Shown here piece by piece: positions 17,197-26,137 of a DNA stretch of 64,000 nucleotides. The DNA comes from Desulfofundulus kuznetsovii DSM 6115 (GTDB lineage Bacteria > Bacillota > Desulfotomaculia > Desulfotomaculales > Desulfovirgulaceae). The position numbers were made by a program, and so were the translations under genes. The stretch's first letter is position 1. Every line of letters starts with the position of its first letter. The stretch is taken from contig NC_015573.1 of assembly GCF_000214705.1 (NCBI RefSeq), forward strand, positions 1,946,911-2,010,910, given 5' to 3'. A model generated the notes under the pieces. That model worked only from the letters and a program-made list of their open reading frames with translations. It was not told the origin of the DNA and searched no databases.

Positions 17197-17412
17197 TTTC
17201 TCCGTAATTCGCCCCTTCCATGCAGTGGTCACCGGAGCTCCCGGCCTGCCTTCTCAGACCCACACAACGCGAACATGCTTGCCCCATGTTTTCCGGCAAA
17301 CTCCATAAATTTACCCCAGGGAGACTACCATGACCTGGCCGCACTGAGCGAATGATTCCAGCGCTGTAATACAAAAAATCAGGGCCGGTTTTGAATGCAC
17401 CAGTTGTAGTTA

Positions 17413-18216
17413 TCACTTGTTGAAATAATAGACCTCTTCGGCTACCCCCATTGTTTTCCCGGCAAACAGACTTTCGCCTGTAAATCCTGACGCATCTCCA
17501 GTACCGGGTGATTCCGGAGCCCCGCTCGTGCCGGGCGGCGCAGGTAGCCCTTTTAGCTGACCGGCCAACTCCGGAATGGGCGCCACACCCCCCGCCGGAG
17601 CGAAAATATTATAGCGGCCGGTAAGCCACTTCTCCATTTCCTCCAATTGGAGCCTACCCCTGGGTGACTTGTCGGCATAGATGACTACGCTGAGTACAGC
17701 CTTAATCCTGCCGGGTGTGGGAGTACCTTCCATCTTGATGCCCCTGATCTCGACCAGGTTACAGAGGGCACCCTGCTCCAGGCTTTTGCAAAAGCCCAGC
17801 ACGTCCCTGAAGTTCCCTTCAACGGAGATGGTTACGGGCAGCTCCAGGGTGAATTTTTGCTCCCTGATCCCGCCGGGCTCCACCCCCGTTACGTCCACGT
17901 TTCTGGCCGCCGCCTCCAGGCCCAGCAGGACAATGTCCCCTCCCTTCCTTAACTCTGTGGCAAATTGCTTCCCCAGAATGTTCGCCTCTCCCCTGGTTCT
18001 TTCCAGTTTCTCACTTTCATCCTTTAAAGCGGCAGCAACGGCCCGGTAGCTGGCCAGTTTTTCCTGGGCACTCTTTAATTCCTGGCGAGTCTTCATGTAA
18101 GCTTTTGCCTGGGGCACCAGGATAAATTGGTAAAGGCAAAACCCCAGCCCCAGGGCCAGAAGGATAATCAACAGCACCCTTTCCCTGCGGCTCATTTTCT
18201 CCCCAAAAAAGGCCAT
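17413..18216 (-). CDS. pilO: Type IV pilus alignment protein PilO-like
   Basis: 267 residues: one membrane helix (VLLIILLALGLGFCLYQFIL), a coiled-coil stretch (TRQELKSAQEKLASYRAVAA), then a ferredoxin-like periplasmic-type domain with VEGNFRDVLGFCKSLEQ. This is the PilO layout. PilM, PilN and PilO form the inner-membrane alignment complex that couples the pilus motor to the assembly platform. A Pro/Gly-rich C-terminal tail is an extra. Its start overlaps the pilN stop. Confidence 0.88.
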   Translation of the reverse strand: MAFFGEKMSRRERVLLIILLALGLGFCLYQFILVPQAKAYMKTRQELKSAQEKLASYRAVAAALKDESEKLERTRGEANILGKQFATELRKGGDIVLLGLEAAARNVDVTGVEPGGIREQKFTLELPVTISVEGNFRDVLGFCKSLEQGALCNLVEIRGIKMEGTPTPGRIKAVLSVVIYADKSPRGRLQLEEMEKWLTGRYNIFAPAGGVAPIPELAGQLKGLPAPPGTSGAPESPGTGDASGFTGESLFAGKTMGVAEEVYYFNK

Positions 18217-18860
18217 TAGCGACCCTTTTCCTCCTTCAAGTAACCAGTAACTTCAAAGGCAAAGCCATCTTTCCCCGCACTTATCTTTTTTAGCTCTACC
18301 CTTTCGAAGTATCCGAGTTGATAAAGGTTATGCTCAAACACGCCCACTGAGGAAAGAGTGCGGGAAACGCCTTTAAAAACCATGACGTTGGGCTTCGCCG
18401 GTGGCCCGCCTCCTTCCCTGTCTTTTGAAGGCTGGCTTCCTGCACTCTTTGAAGCTGCTGCTTCGCCTTCATTCTTTCCTTCCTGGCTCTGCTGGTTGGA
18501 AATCTCAAGCCCTGTCAGCCACAGATCCACGGGCGTAATGGAGCCCAACCTGGAAATGATCTCGCTCCAGGTTTTTCTTTCCTTTAAAGTGGCGCTGTAC
18601 TCTTTTATAGCTCCTTCCAGATCCTGCCTTTCCTTTTTCATGGCCTCCACCCGGGCAACTACCGATTCCAGATCAGCAATTTGCTGCCTGGTAAAGGCCA
18701 GTTCGTTCTTCATGAGCAGAAAGTTCAACGGGAAAAACACGCACGCACCCAAAAATCCGCCAATAAGAGTGGTGGCTCCTGCCAGGATAAGCAACCGGCG
18801 GACATCAATGGTGCTCTCGCGCTGCAGTTTGGGCGGCAGCAAGTTGACCCGGTACATCAC
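18216..18860 (-). CDS. pilN: Type IV pilus assembly protein PilN-like
   Basis: 214 residues beginning MMYRVNLLPPKLQRE, the conserved NLLPP motif by which PilN docks into PilM. One membrane helix, a coiled coil (LAFTRQQIADLESVVARVEA) and a C-terminal domain follow. A Ser/Lys/Pro-rich insert (about residues 135-155) is a lineage feature. Coupled to pilM upstream (four-base overlap) and pilO downstream. Confidence 0.9.
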   Translation of the reverse strand: MMYRVNLLPPKLQRESTIDVRRLLILAGATTLIGGFLGACVFFPLNFLLMKNELAFTRQQIADLESVVARVEAMKKERQDLEGAIKEYSATLKERKTWSEIISRLGSITPVDLWLTGLEISNQQSQEGKNEGEAAASKSAGSQPSKDREGGGPPAKPNVMVFKGVSRTLSSVGVFEHNLYQLGYFERVELKKISAGKDGFAFEVTGYLKEEKGR

Positions 18861-19972
18861 ACCACTTCCCTTAAAGCCAGGCCGATGGCCACTGCATAAG
18901 CAGGATCGTACGGACCCTCATCCGGCAGCCTGATATCCGGCAGCCCCACTTCCACAGGTATCCCCAGTGATTCCTGCAGGTGTCCCGGCAGCTCTTTCAA
19001 CTTGACCGCCCCGCCGCTTAAAATAACCCTTTCCACCTGGACCTTTTCCTGCGCGGAGTAAAACTCCAGCGATCTTTTCAGCTCCCTGGCTATTTCCATG
19101 ATGCCGCCGTGAAAGAGATCGGATGCCTGGAGGAGACCCGGAAGACCAGAGCTTTCTTCCTCCCTAGATGCGGCTGCCTCCAGCTTCATTTTCTCTGCTT
19201 CGGCAAACTCCACTCCGTAGGTATTGGCTAAAAACGCAGTTACGGCATTGCCTCCCACGGGCAAAAGGCGCAAAAAACGGACTATCCCCTCCCGCACCAC
19301 CACCAGGTGCGAGTTCTTCGCCCCAATGTCTGCAATGGCCACCGTACCCGGTGCGCCGCGGCCAAACAGGCGCCATAAGGCAAAAGCCTGCAGGTCAACA
19401 GCGGTGACCAGCAGCCCGGCACGGGAAAAGATGCTGTGGTACTGGTAAACCACCGCTGCCGGCACGGCCAGGATCAGCAAGCTCCGGCCTTCTCCGGTGA
19501 CCCCCTCTATTTCCCGAACCTCTCTCGTCCGCGGGATAAAAATTCTTATCCGCGGCGTTTTTCTCGACTCGTTCTCCTCTTCTTCCAGCCACACGGACCT
19601 GATAATTAACTGGTCCACCGGTGTGGGCACAAATCGTTCCACCTCGAAGCGCACGGCCTTCTCCAGTTCCTTTTCTTCCATTGGCGGCAGGCGCACGATA
19701 CGGCCGATAACATTTTCACCGCCGATGCAGGTAATTACTTCCTTTAACCTGGGATTGGCAATTTCTTTGAGCGCCTCAACAAGTTTTTCTTCATCGAATT
19801 CTTTGGACCACACCCCCTGCGGGCTGGGACAGCGCCGCAGGGCCACCACTTCCGGCTCGCCGTCAATCACTTTTACTTCCGCTACTTTTACTTCGTGAGT
19901 GCCAACGTCTATGCCCATGAAGTGCGTTTTGCGGGGGAGGAAGTTTTTCAAAATCACCTTTAACCAACCCAT
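18857..19972 (-). CDS. pilM: Type IV pilus actin-like ATPase PilM
   Basis: Actin/FtsA-fold protein of about 371 residues. GIDVGTHEVKVAEVKV is the phosphate-1 loop, TVAIADIGAKNSHLVVV the phosphate-2 loop, and VERVILSGGAVKLKELPGHL the adenosine motif. PilM is cytoplasmic and binds the PilN N-terminus. The start is taken as the ATG at 19972 (MGWLKVILKNF), overlapping the upstream gene slightly; a longer form from 20002 is possible. Confidence 0.92.
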   Translation of the reverse strand: MGWLKVILKNFLPRKTHFMGIDVGTHEVKVAEVKVIDGEPEVVALRRCPSPQGVWSKEFDEEKLVEALKEIANPRLKEVITCIGGENVIGRIVRLPPMEEKELEKAVRFEVERFVPTPVDQLIIRSVWLEEEENESRKTPRIRIFIPRTREVREIEGVTGEGRSLLILAVPAAVVYQYHSIFSRAGLLVTAVDLQAFALWRLFGRGAPGTVAIADIGAKNSHLVVVREGIVRFLRLLPVGGNAVTAFLANTYGVEFAEAEKMKLEAAASREEESSGLPGLLQASDLFHGGIMEIARELKRSLEFYSAQEKVQVERVILSGGAVKLKELPGHLQESLGIPVEVGLPDIRLPDEGPYDPAYAVAIGLALREVV

Positions 19973-21252
19973 TTCGTAATTTTCACTTCCGACGTGCTCC
20001 AAGTTAGTGATTGCTCGTATGCCCTGAGTATGCTTTCGTCTTGTGTTACTGAAATCGTGTTGCCATTTGCATCGAACTGTGGGCTAATTAAGCCACCTGT
20101 AAAACCGGCTCCATTCTGTAGCCGAATCCCTGTGCCTGAATAAAGAAATGCCTCTATAGGATTTATATGAGCGTTATGGGTCTTCACTTCTCCAGTAGCT
20201 AAAATAATCAAACAATCATCCTCTCGCTCTCTTTTTAAGTATTTATCACGGCCACTTCCAATGGTCACTCCTCCTTCAACCACTACCAATGCCTGACCAG
20301 AGTACGTCCCGGCAAACTCTACATTTCCTTTTATATAGTAAATACCATTTTTGAATTTTAAGTCAGCAGGAAGGTGAGTAAAATCGGTATTTACTCTGTA
20401 CCAATTTAGCCTCTCAGGATTTAACAATTCTGGAGGAGAAGGCGGCATTTTTGAAAGAAGTTCCTGTGTGGGAAGAACCACCACTTGGTAATTGACCGTT
20501 ACGCCTTCGTGCAAATTTACCTTGCTAGAACTGTCCACATAAATAGTCAAGTTACTGTTGTTATTTAAGTTGGTTACGTAACTTAACTCAACGCCTCCTA
20601 AAGCGTATATCTTCCCACCAATGCTTACTTGATGGCTTCGCGCGCCATCGAGAATAACTTTTCCTTTACAAAAAATTTTCCCATCAAAGACAGAATCCTT
20701 AGGTAACGTGAGGTCTTCCTCCGTGATATAGGTATCAATACTAAAGTTAACGCCATGACCCTGAGGAAGCCCCTCAAGCCTGTTTACCCAAAAACCCTTA
20801 AAAACTTCTCGGGGAAAGGGATAAATGACCGTCGCTTCCACAACCAATGTGCGACTGCTTTGCTGGGTCCTTCCCACGGATTTTATTTTCAAGTAGACTT
20901 CTTTTCCAGCAGCATCTTCACCAGTCTTAATCACCCTCACTTGCTCGATGATTCCGTTTTCATCGTATGGAATGTTTTCCGGCAGAAAAAGTTCATCGCT
21001 GGTGTTGGTAAAATCGCTCCTTAATGGCAGGCGGGCCACCCACCCGGGGTCGCTCTTGGCCCTTGCCAGCGCCTTCTCCACCCCTGCCTCAGCAATGTAG
21101 TACGCTTTCTTCTGGAAAATGTCCAGCGCGGCGTTCCTGCGGGTCGTGGTCCCCAAAGCCAGGGCTGCGCCGCCGACCATGAAAATAAAGGTGGTCATCA
21201 AGAGCACAAGAACAAGCGCCTGGCCGCTGCGGTTAGAAAGCACGCGCGCCAC
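19960..21252 (-). CDS. PilX-like minor pilus/surface protein
   Basis: 430 residues. The N-terminus, RSGQALVLVLLMTTFIFMVG followed by YYIAEAGVEKAL, is the pattern of PilX-type proteins, whose class III-like signal lacks the usual GFTLxE box. The rest is a long beta-rich region with many short Gly/Val repeats (GGVTIGSG, NGIYYIKGNVEFAGTYSG). Such proteins are found beside PilV/PilW-type pilins and may cap or prime the pilus. The 3' end overlaps pilM. Confidence 0.75.
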   Translation of the reverse strand: MARVLSNRSGQALVLVLLMTTFIFMVGGAALALGTTTRRNAALDIFQKKAYYIAEAGVEKALARAKSDPGWVARLPLRSDFTNTSDELFLPENIPYDENGIIEQVRVIKTGEDAAGKEVYLKIKSVGRTQQSSRTLVVEATVIYPFPREVFKGFWVNRLEGLPQGHGVNFSIDTYITEEDLTLPKDSVFDGKIFCKGKVILDGARSHQVSIGGKIYALGGVELSYVTNLNNNSNLTIYVDSSSKVNLHEGVTVNYQVVVLPTQELLSKMPPSPPELLNPERLNWYRVNTDFTHLPADLKFKNGIYYIKGNVEFAGTYSGQALVVVEGGVTIGSGRDKYLKREREDDCLIILATGEVKTHNAHINPIEAFLYSGTGIRLQNGAGFTGGLISPQFDANGNTISVTQDESILRAYEQSLTWSTSEVKITKWVG

Positions 21253-21263
21253 CCCCCTGCTAC

Positions 21264-21749
21264 TTACTGGGAAACCCGCAAGTGAACTTCGGTAGTCAAG
21301 CTGACTGGGTCGCTCCTCCCCTTTTCGCCGGTCATGCTAATGAACACTATTTTTCTGTCCTCATCGTATTTGAAAACCAGGCTCTTTATGTTGCTGGCCA
21401 GTGGCTGCCACCTGCTATCGTTTTTCTCCTCTATCTCTCTACCAACAGCATCAAAGCGAAACCCCCCCGTCCCATCATTAAATTCAATCCAAGGACCGGT
21501 GTTCTGTACGTTTGGAGGTCCACTACTACTATACACTTTAATGGTAGTACCCTGCCTTATCCTGGCCACCATCATGCTTGCCGCAAGGCGTAGGTTTTCC
21601 TGAACCTCGATCCTGTCGCTCTCCCGGCTGTAATTCTGGTAGCCGTGCAGGTAAAGGGCAGCCACCAGCACGGCCACAAAAGAAAAAATGGTCATGGCCA
21701 CAACGGCTTCCACCAGGGTGAAGCCCCGCTCACTGCGCATATCCTTCAC
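21264..21749 (-). CDS. PilW/GspJ-like type IV minor pilin
   Basis: 161 residues with a 9-residue leader (MKDMRSERG) cleaved before FTLVEAVVAMTIFSFVAVLV; Glu at +5 is present. The C-terminal domain carries FRFDAVGREIEEKN and ends SLTTEVHLRVSQ, a GspJ/PilW-like fold by length and position. It overlaps the PilV-like gene by four bases. Confidence 0.85.
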   Translation of the reverse strand: MKDMRSERGFTLVEAVVAMTIFSFVAVLVAALYLHGYQNYSRESDRIEVQENLRLAASMMVARIRQGTTIKVYSSSGPPNVQNTGPWIEFNDGTGGFRFDAVGREIEEKNDSRWQPLASNIKSLVFKYDEDRKIVFISMTGEKGRSDPVSLTTEVHLRVSQ

Positions 21750-22528
21750 CGCCTGAGCTTATCTGTAGTCAGGGACACCTCCCGCTGCTGCCCCCGGTCC
21801 TGGTAGGTGACGGTGACTTCAAACGTAATCAGATCGCCGGATGCAGCCACCTCTTTCTCAAGCACCCGGTAGGGGCATGTTTCCCGGACCATCCTGTACT
21901 CCGAAGTTGCGTCCGGCACATCGTTCCAGGGCGGGTCCACAGTGACCGTGCTGCCGGTAGACGATACAACTCTTCGCCACTGCCCTGTACCCCTGCCGCC
22001 AGTGATGGCGATCAAGTAACCTTTGTAGTAGCCATCCTCCTGGCTTAAGCTGCTATCCAAAACAATGGTATTGGAAGTGCCTCCTTGCGCTTTGCCGGAA
22101 ACGGGCCACGGGAACAGAATATACCGCGTGGTATTGTCCGGCACCTCATCCCAAGGAAGGCTTACGGTGGCCGTGTTGCTGCTACCGCTGTACCCGACGA
22201 CCTGCCTCACCTGGCCGGCGCCCGTACCGCTGGTGAGGGCAATAGTGTACCACATGTACTTTCCATTTTCACTGCCGGCCGCGGGGTCCAGTAAAATCGT
22301 ATCAGCAGTACCTCCCCGCGCGGTTCCGATTTGGTTCCAGGGAACGCTTTTCATCTCCTCCAGGATCTCCTGCGCCAGGTTGGCGGAAGCTACCTCGTGG
22401 CCGGCCACAGCGGTGAAGACGTTGCCGGTGAGAAAAAGCTGCAGCAAAGAGACGGTCACCAGGCCCAGGAGGAAGATGGCCACGATAACCTCCACCAGGC
22501 TCATGCCGCTTTCACTTTTCCGGCTCAT
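21746..22528 (-). CDS. PilV-like type IV minor pilin with a duplicated internal module
   Basis: 260 residues. Leader MSRKSESG, then MSLVEVIVAIFLLGLVTVSL and EILEEMKSVPWNQ, which identify a PilV/GspI-like minor pilin. The middle carries two ~65-residue repeats. Unit one runs from ARGGTADTILLDPAAG to SLPWDEVPDNTTRYIL, and unit two from AQGGTSNTIVLDSSLS to DPPWNDVPDATSEYRM. Both contain a G(A/T)GQxRxVV core. This lengthens the pilin by about 130 residues relative to a usual PilV. The repeats look like a small beta domain that could act as an adhesive tip. Confidence 0.82.
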   Translation of the reverse strand: MSRKSESGMSLVEVIVAIFLLGLVTVSLLQLFLTGNVFTAVAGHEVASANLAQEILEEMKSVPWNQIGTARGGTADTILLDPAAGSENGKYMWYTIALTSGTGAGQVRQVVGYSGSSNTATVSLPWDEVPDNTTRYILFPWPVSGKAQGGTSNTIVLDSSLSQEDGYYKGYLIAITGGRGTGQWRRVVSSTGSTVTVDPPWNDVPDATSEYRMVRETCPYRVLEKEVAASGDLITFEVTVTYQDRGQQREVSLTTDKLRR

Positions 22529-22606
22529 CTCTACTCACCGGCCTTTTTAAAAATATATTTTGACTAATTCCACGGTTCCCGGTAAATTCCTGCACAAACC
22601 GCGCGG

Positions 22607-23041
22607 CTATGGCGAGGGTACGGTTGAGCGCACCTCAGGAGGATCGGAACTGCCGTAGCTTCCCGCACCATAGACGTAAAGGCCAGTGTTGCCGACCGGA
22701 CGGGAGGTCTTGAGGACATAGCCGATAACGCTGCTGGGTGAAGCTGAATCTGTGCGGTAGCCGTAAGTATAGGCCTTCGTGCCGTCCGTGCCCACAAGCT
22801 CCAGGGGGAGGCCGGCTTTTTCCAAATCCGCTCCGGAAGGATAGCTGTCGTTGAGGGTGCAGTAGCCGTCCAGGGCAGCCTGCATGTTCACAATTTCCAT
22901 TTTGGCCCTGGTTATCTTACCCCGGTCAACGTAGCCCCGGTAAAAGCCAAAGCTCGTGCTGGCCAGCACCGCAATAGCTGTAAGCACGGCTATCATTTCT
23001 ACCACGGTAAAGCCTTCCTGGCGGCAGAAAAACTTATACAT
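22607..23041 (-). CDS. Type IV pilin
   Basis: 144 residues from an ATG at 23041 (AAAGGG upstream). Leader MYKFFCRQEG, then FTVVEMIAVLTAIAVLASTS with Glu at +5. The globular part has the GspG/PilA-like MQAALDGYCTLNDSYPSGADLEKAG. It resembles the major pilin at 24254 in arrangement, so it could be an alternative or minor subunit. Confidence 0.85.
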   Translation of the reverse strand: MYKFFCRQEGFTVVEMIAVLTAIAVLASTSFGFYRGYVDRGKITRAKMEIVNMQAALDGYCTLNDSYPSGADLEKAGLPLELVGTDGTKAYTYGYRTDSASPSSVIGYVLKTSRPVGNTGLYVYGAGSYGSSDPPEVRSTVPSP

Positions 23042-23165
23042 CGTTTTCCCTTTGTCACAAAACAATTGCAGGAAAATAAAGGCTGCGCGGCGAATCTTGC
23101 AGGCACGTGCTTTTCTAAAAAATTTCCTTCGTATAATGATACTACGGTTGAAAGGGGCTTGTAAA

Positions 23166-24249
23166 TTGGAACTCGTAAAAAACGCACCCCTTTTACATTA
23201 CCTTTCCGGCAGGCGTGGTACCGCCCGGGTACTTCTACGCGCCGCGCTATGTCATTTTGATGATCGTCTCCCTGGTTGCCCTGATCGTCCTGCTTAAGGA
23301 TAGAACGCCGGTAAACCAACCGGCTTTTATTCCTTTGTTCTTCTTCATGGTTTTTCTGATGATCTCCTCTTTCCTCGCGCCCGTCCCCATGACGGCCTGG
23401 ATCGGCAGCCCCTTTCGCTTTACCGGCGCCACCACCTGGTACGCGTGCATCGTTTTATTCATCCTCGCTTCTTCCTGCCGGAAGGCCGAAAAGCTGCTGG
23501 GCTATCTCTGCGCCACCGCCGCCGTTGTCTCTTCCCTGGCCGTACTGCAGTACTTTGGGATTAACCTGGTGCCGCACGAGCCGGCCCGCGAAGGCCTGAT
23601 TGCCTACGGTACCCTGCCCCACCCCAATTTCCTAGGGACCTACACGGTGTTCATCCTGCCCGCCGCCGCAATTTTTTACCTGCGGACGCAAAAGTGGCCA
23701 TGGCTTTTATGCTCCGCCCTCATTTACGCCGGGCTCCTGGTGAGCCTGTGCCGGGGCTCCTGGATGGCGGGAGCAATAGGAATTGCCCTGGTTGTCTTTT
23801 TTGCCCTCAAGGACAAAGAAAAAAGAAGGCCCCTTCTTTTGCTGGGGCTGGCTTTCTTAATTGTCACGCTGGCACTCCTGCCCGCGCGGGACGGCCTTTT
23901 GCTGGCCAGGATGCTTTCCGTTCCCGTGGAGGCTGGCAAGGCCCTGCATTTTGAAGATGCGGCGGGATCCCACCGCCTCTTTATCTGGAAAAAACTACTC
24001 CGGCTCATTCCCCACTTCTGGGCCTTTGGCGTGGGGCCGGACCACCTGATTTACGGGCGGCTTGCCCTGCCGGACGACTCCATCGTGGACAAGGCCCACA
24101 ACATCTTTTTAGAAATTGCCGTGACCATGGGCGTGTTCGCCCTGGCGTCCTACTTAGCCTTCTTATGCTTCATCTTGCGCCCGCCCAGGAGTGAGGCGGG
24201 TTTCGCGCCTTCCGTGATGGTCAGCGCGAAAATCATGGGCAACTGTTAA
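23166..24249 (+). pseudogene. O-antigen ligase-like membrane protein, damaged
   Basis: Polytopic membrane protein with about ten hydrophobic helices. The family core is AYGTLPHPNFLGTYTVFILP, SLCRGSWMAGAIG and DKAHNIFLEIAVTMG, typical of O-antigen ligase/Wzy-like enzymes that transfer glycans (in pilus loci, sometimes pilin glycosylation). A well-placed TTG at 23166 (AAAGGGG upstream) starts LELVKNAP and then loses frame at the CCCC/TTTT runs (23185-23192). A one-base deletion would continue as FYITFPAGVVPPGYFYAPRY. The only intact start in the main frame is GTG 23215. The C-terminus also stops early, without the usual last helices. Rightward, against the pilus operon direction. Confidence 0.7.
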
Positions 24250-24253
24250 GTTA

Positions 24254-24736
24254 TTAGGGCAAGGCAGCACTATCAGCAAGGTCAGGCGGGTCGGAGTTGC
24301 CATCTTTACCCTGGCCTATAACTTCTTTATCACCTTTAACCTTATCATAGCCAGTGCTGATGCAGTACTTCGTACCATCAGCATCGGTCCTGTAATCATA
24401 GTTTTGTCCCCAGGGGTCTAGTAGCCCAGGCAAATCTACATCGGAGTCATTTCCAATATCAGTATCACTAGTGGTTTCGTCAGATGGAATTACACCTGCA
24501 TATTTTAGTTCATTTGTGGTATCGGGGTACGACCCCTTTTCCGCAAACCAGCTATCAAGGGCTGATTGCATGGTGCTGATTTGTGCTTTGGCTTTGGTAA
24601 TTTTTGCATTTTCAATGTACCCACTATAAAACTTGATCCCCGCGCCAATCAACACCGCGATGATGATCAGGACGACCATCATCTCAATCATGGTGAAGCC
24701 TTTTTCATTGCGCAGGTAGCGCTTTAAACCGAGCAT
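24254..24736 (-). CDS. pilA: Type IV major pilin (PilA-like)
   Basis: 160 residues from ATG 24736 with GGAGG ten bases upstream. Leader MLGLKRYLRNEKG, then FTMIEMMVVLIIIAVLIGAG with Glu at +5. The C-terminal part has the GspG-like segment MQSALDSWFAEKGSYPD and LLDPWGQNYDYRTDADG. The strong ribosome site and position right after pilC make it the likely structural subunit. A longer frame from 24844 has no support. Confidence 0.88.
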   Translation of the reverse strand: MLGLKRYLRNEKGFTMIEMMVVLIIIAVLIGAGIKFYSGYIENAKITKAKAQISTMQSALDSWFAEKGSYPDTTNELKYAGVIPSDETTSDTDIGNDSDVDLPGLLDPWGQNYDYRTDADGTKYCISTGYDKVKGDKEVIGQGKDGNSDPPDLADSAALP

Positions 24737-24892
24737 TATCCTACATCCTCCTTTTTGGTATCTTACCAGTAAGTTCGTAAGCCAGTTGCCTTTCAAGAAT
24801 CCCGGGTACCCCTCCCCTTCCCCAAAAATGACTTCAAACAACATTTTAGTATATACCAGGTCTTTTTTCCAGCCCTTTTTGCAGCATTTTCC

Positions 24893-26131
24893 TCAAGGCA
24901 CGCTCCCGGACATGGCGCCTCCCTGCATGGCGCCGGCCATGCTGAAGAGGGGCAGGTAGATGGAGATGGCAATAAAGGCCACCACCAATCCCACGCCGGC
25001 AATCAGGAAGGGTTCCACCAGGCTGGAGAGGCGGGCCACGGTGGCCTCCACCTCCTGATCGTAAAAGAGGGCCAGCTTTTCCAGAAGATCGTCCAGGTTG
25101 CCCGACTCCTCGCCCACGGCAATCATGTTGACGGCCATGGGCGGGAAAATCTGGCTGTTTGCCAAAACGGGGGCTATTCTCTCGCCTTCCCGGATGCTTT
25201 CCCTGGCCGCGGCAATTTCCCGGGCCGCCAGGGTATTGCCGGCCACCTTTTCCACCGTCTCCAGCGATTTAATGAGGGGAACGCCGCTCCGCAGGAGGGT
25301 GGCCAGGGTGCGGGCACAGCGGGCTACGACACCCTTTTGCACCAAAGCACCGAAAACGGGCAGGCGGATCAGCATCTGGTCGAAAACCCGCTTACCCCCC
25401 TCGGTGGCAAGAAGGCGCCTTGCACCCAAAAACAAGGCCCCCAGCATGATCGGCAGCGCGTACCAGTACCGGATGAGAAAGCTGCTAACGCCAATTAGTA
25501 TGCGCGTGGGCAGGGGCAGGGTGGCACCCATCTGGTTGAAAATGTCCACGAAAATGGGCACGATGATGATCAAAAGGGCTATCACGGCCAGGAAAGCCAT
25601 GCCGGTAACCAGGAGGGGATAGGTCATGGCCGACTTTATTTTTTCCCTCAGCTCGTTTTCCTTTTCAAAGTGCACGGCCAGGCGGCCCAGGGCCTGGTCC
25701 AGAGTACCGCCCACCTCCCCGGCTGCTACCATGTTGATGAGTATTTCGGGCAGGAGATCTTTGTGGGCTGAAAAGGCTTCGCTCAGTCCCTTGCCTTTTT
25801 GCACCCCGGCCAGGACGTCTTCCAGCACGCGGCGAAGGGGCTTGCTTTCCGTCTGCTGGACCAAAATGTGCAGGCACCGCAAAAGGGGGATTCCCGCTTC
25901 GCTCATGGTGGCAAACTGGCGGCAAAATACAGCCAGGTCCCGCGTCTTTATCTTCAACCCCAGCAACTTTCTCAGGTTAAAGCTAGGGCCTGACTCGGGC
26001 CTTATGTCCACCACGAAGAGGTTCTTTTCCCTCAGGAGGAGGATGGCCGCGCTCTGGCTGTCCGCCTCCACGCGACCGCTCACCACCCGGCCGGAGAGGC
26101 TGCGTGCCCTGTATTTGAACACCCGCGGCAT
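24893..26131 (-). CDS. pilC: Type IV pilus inner-membrane platform protein PilC
   Basis: 412 residues with two GspF/T2SSF domains, each around a membrane region. The N-terminal VFKYRARSLSGRVVSGRVEA, then FCRQFATMSEAGIPLLRCL and its repeat CARTLATLLRSGVPLIKSL, plus MIAVGEESGNLDDLLEKLA. PilC anchors the PilB and PilT motors. The gene ends about 160 bases before the pilA start. Confidence 0.95.
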   Translation of the reverse strand: MPRVFKYRARSLSGRVVSGRVEADSQSAAILLLREKNLFVVDIRPESGPSFNLRKLLGLKIKTRDLAVFCRQFATMSEAGIPLLRCLHILVQQTESKPLRRVLEDVLAGVQKGKGLSEAFSAHKDLLPEILINMVAAGEVGGTLDQALGRLAVHFEKENELREKIKSAMTYPLLVTGMAFLAVIALLIIIVPIFVDIFNQMGATLPLPTRILIGVSSFLIRYWYALPIMLGALFLGARRLLATEGGKRVFDQMLIRLPVFGALVQKGVVARCARTLATLLRSGVPLIKSLETVEKVAGNTLAAREIAAARESIREGERIAPVLANSQIFPPMAVNMIAVGEESGNLDDLLEKLALFYDQEVEATVARLSSLVEPFLIAGVGLVVAFIAISIYLPLFSMAGAMQGGAMSGSVP

Positions 26132-26137
26132 TTAAGT

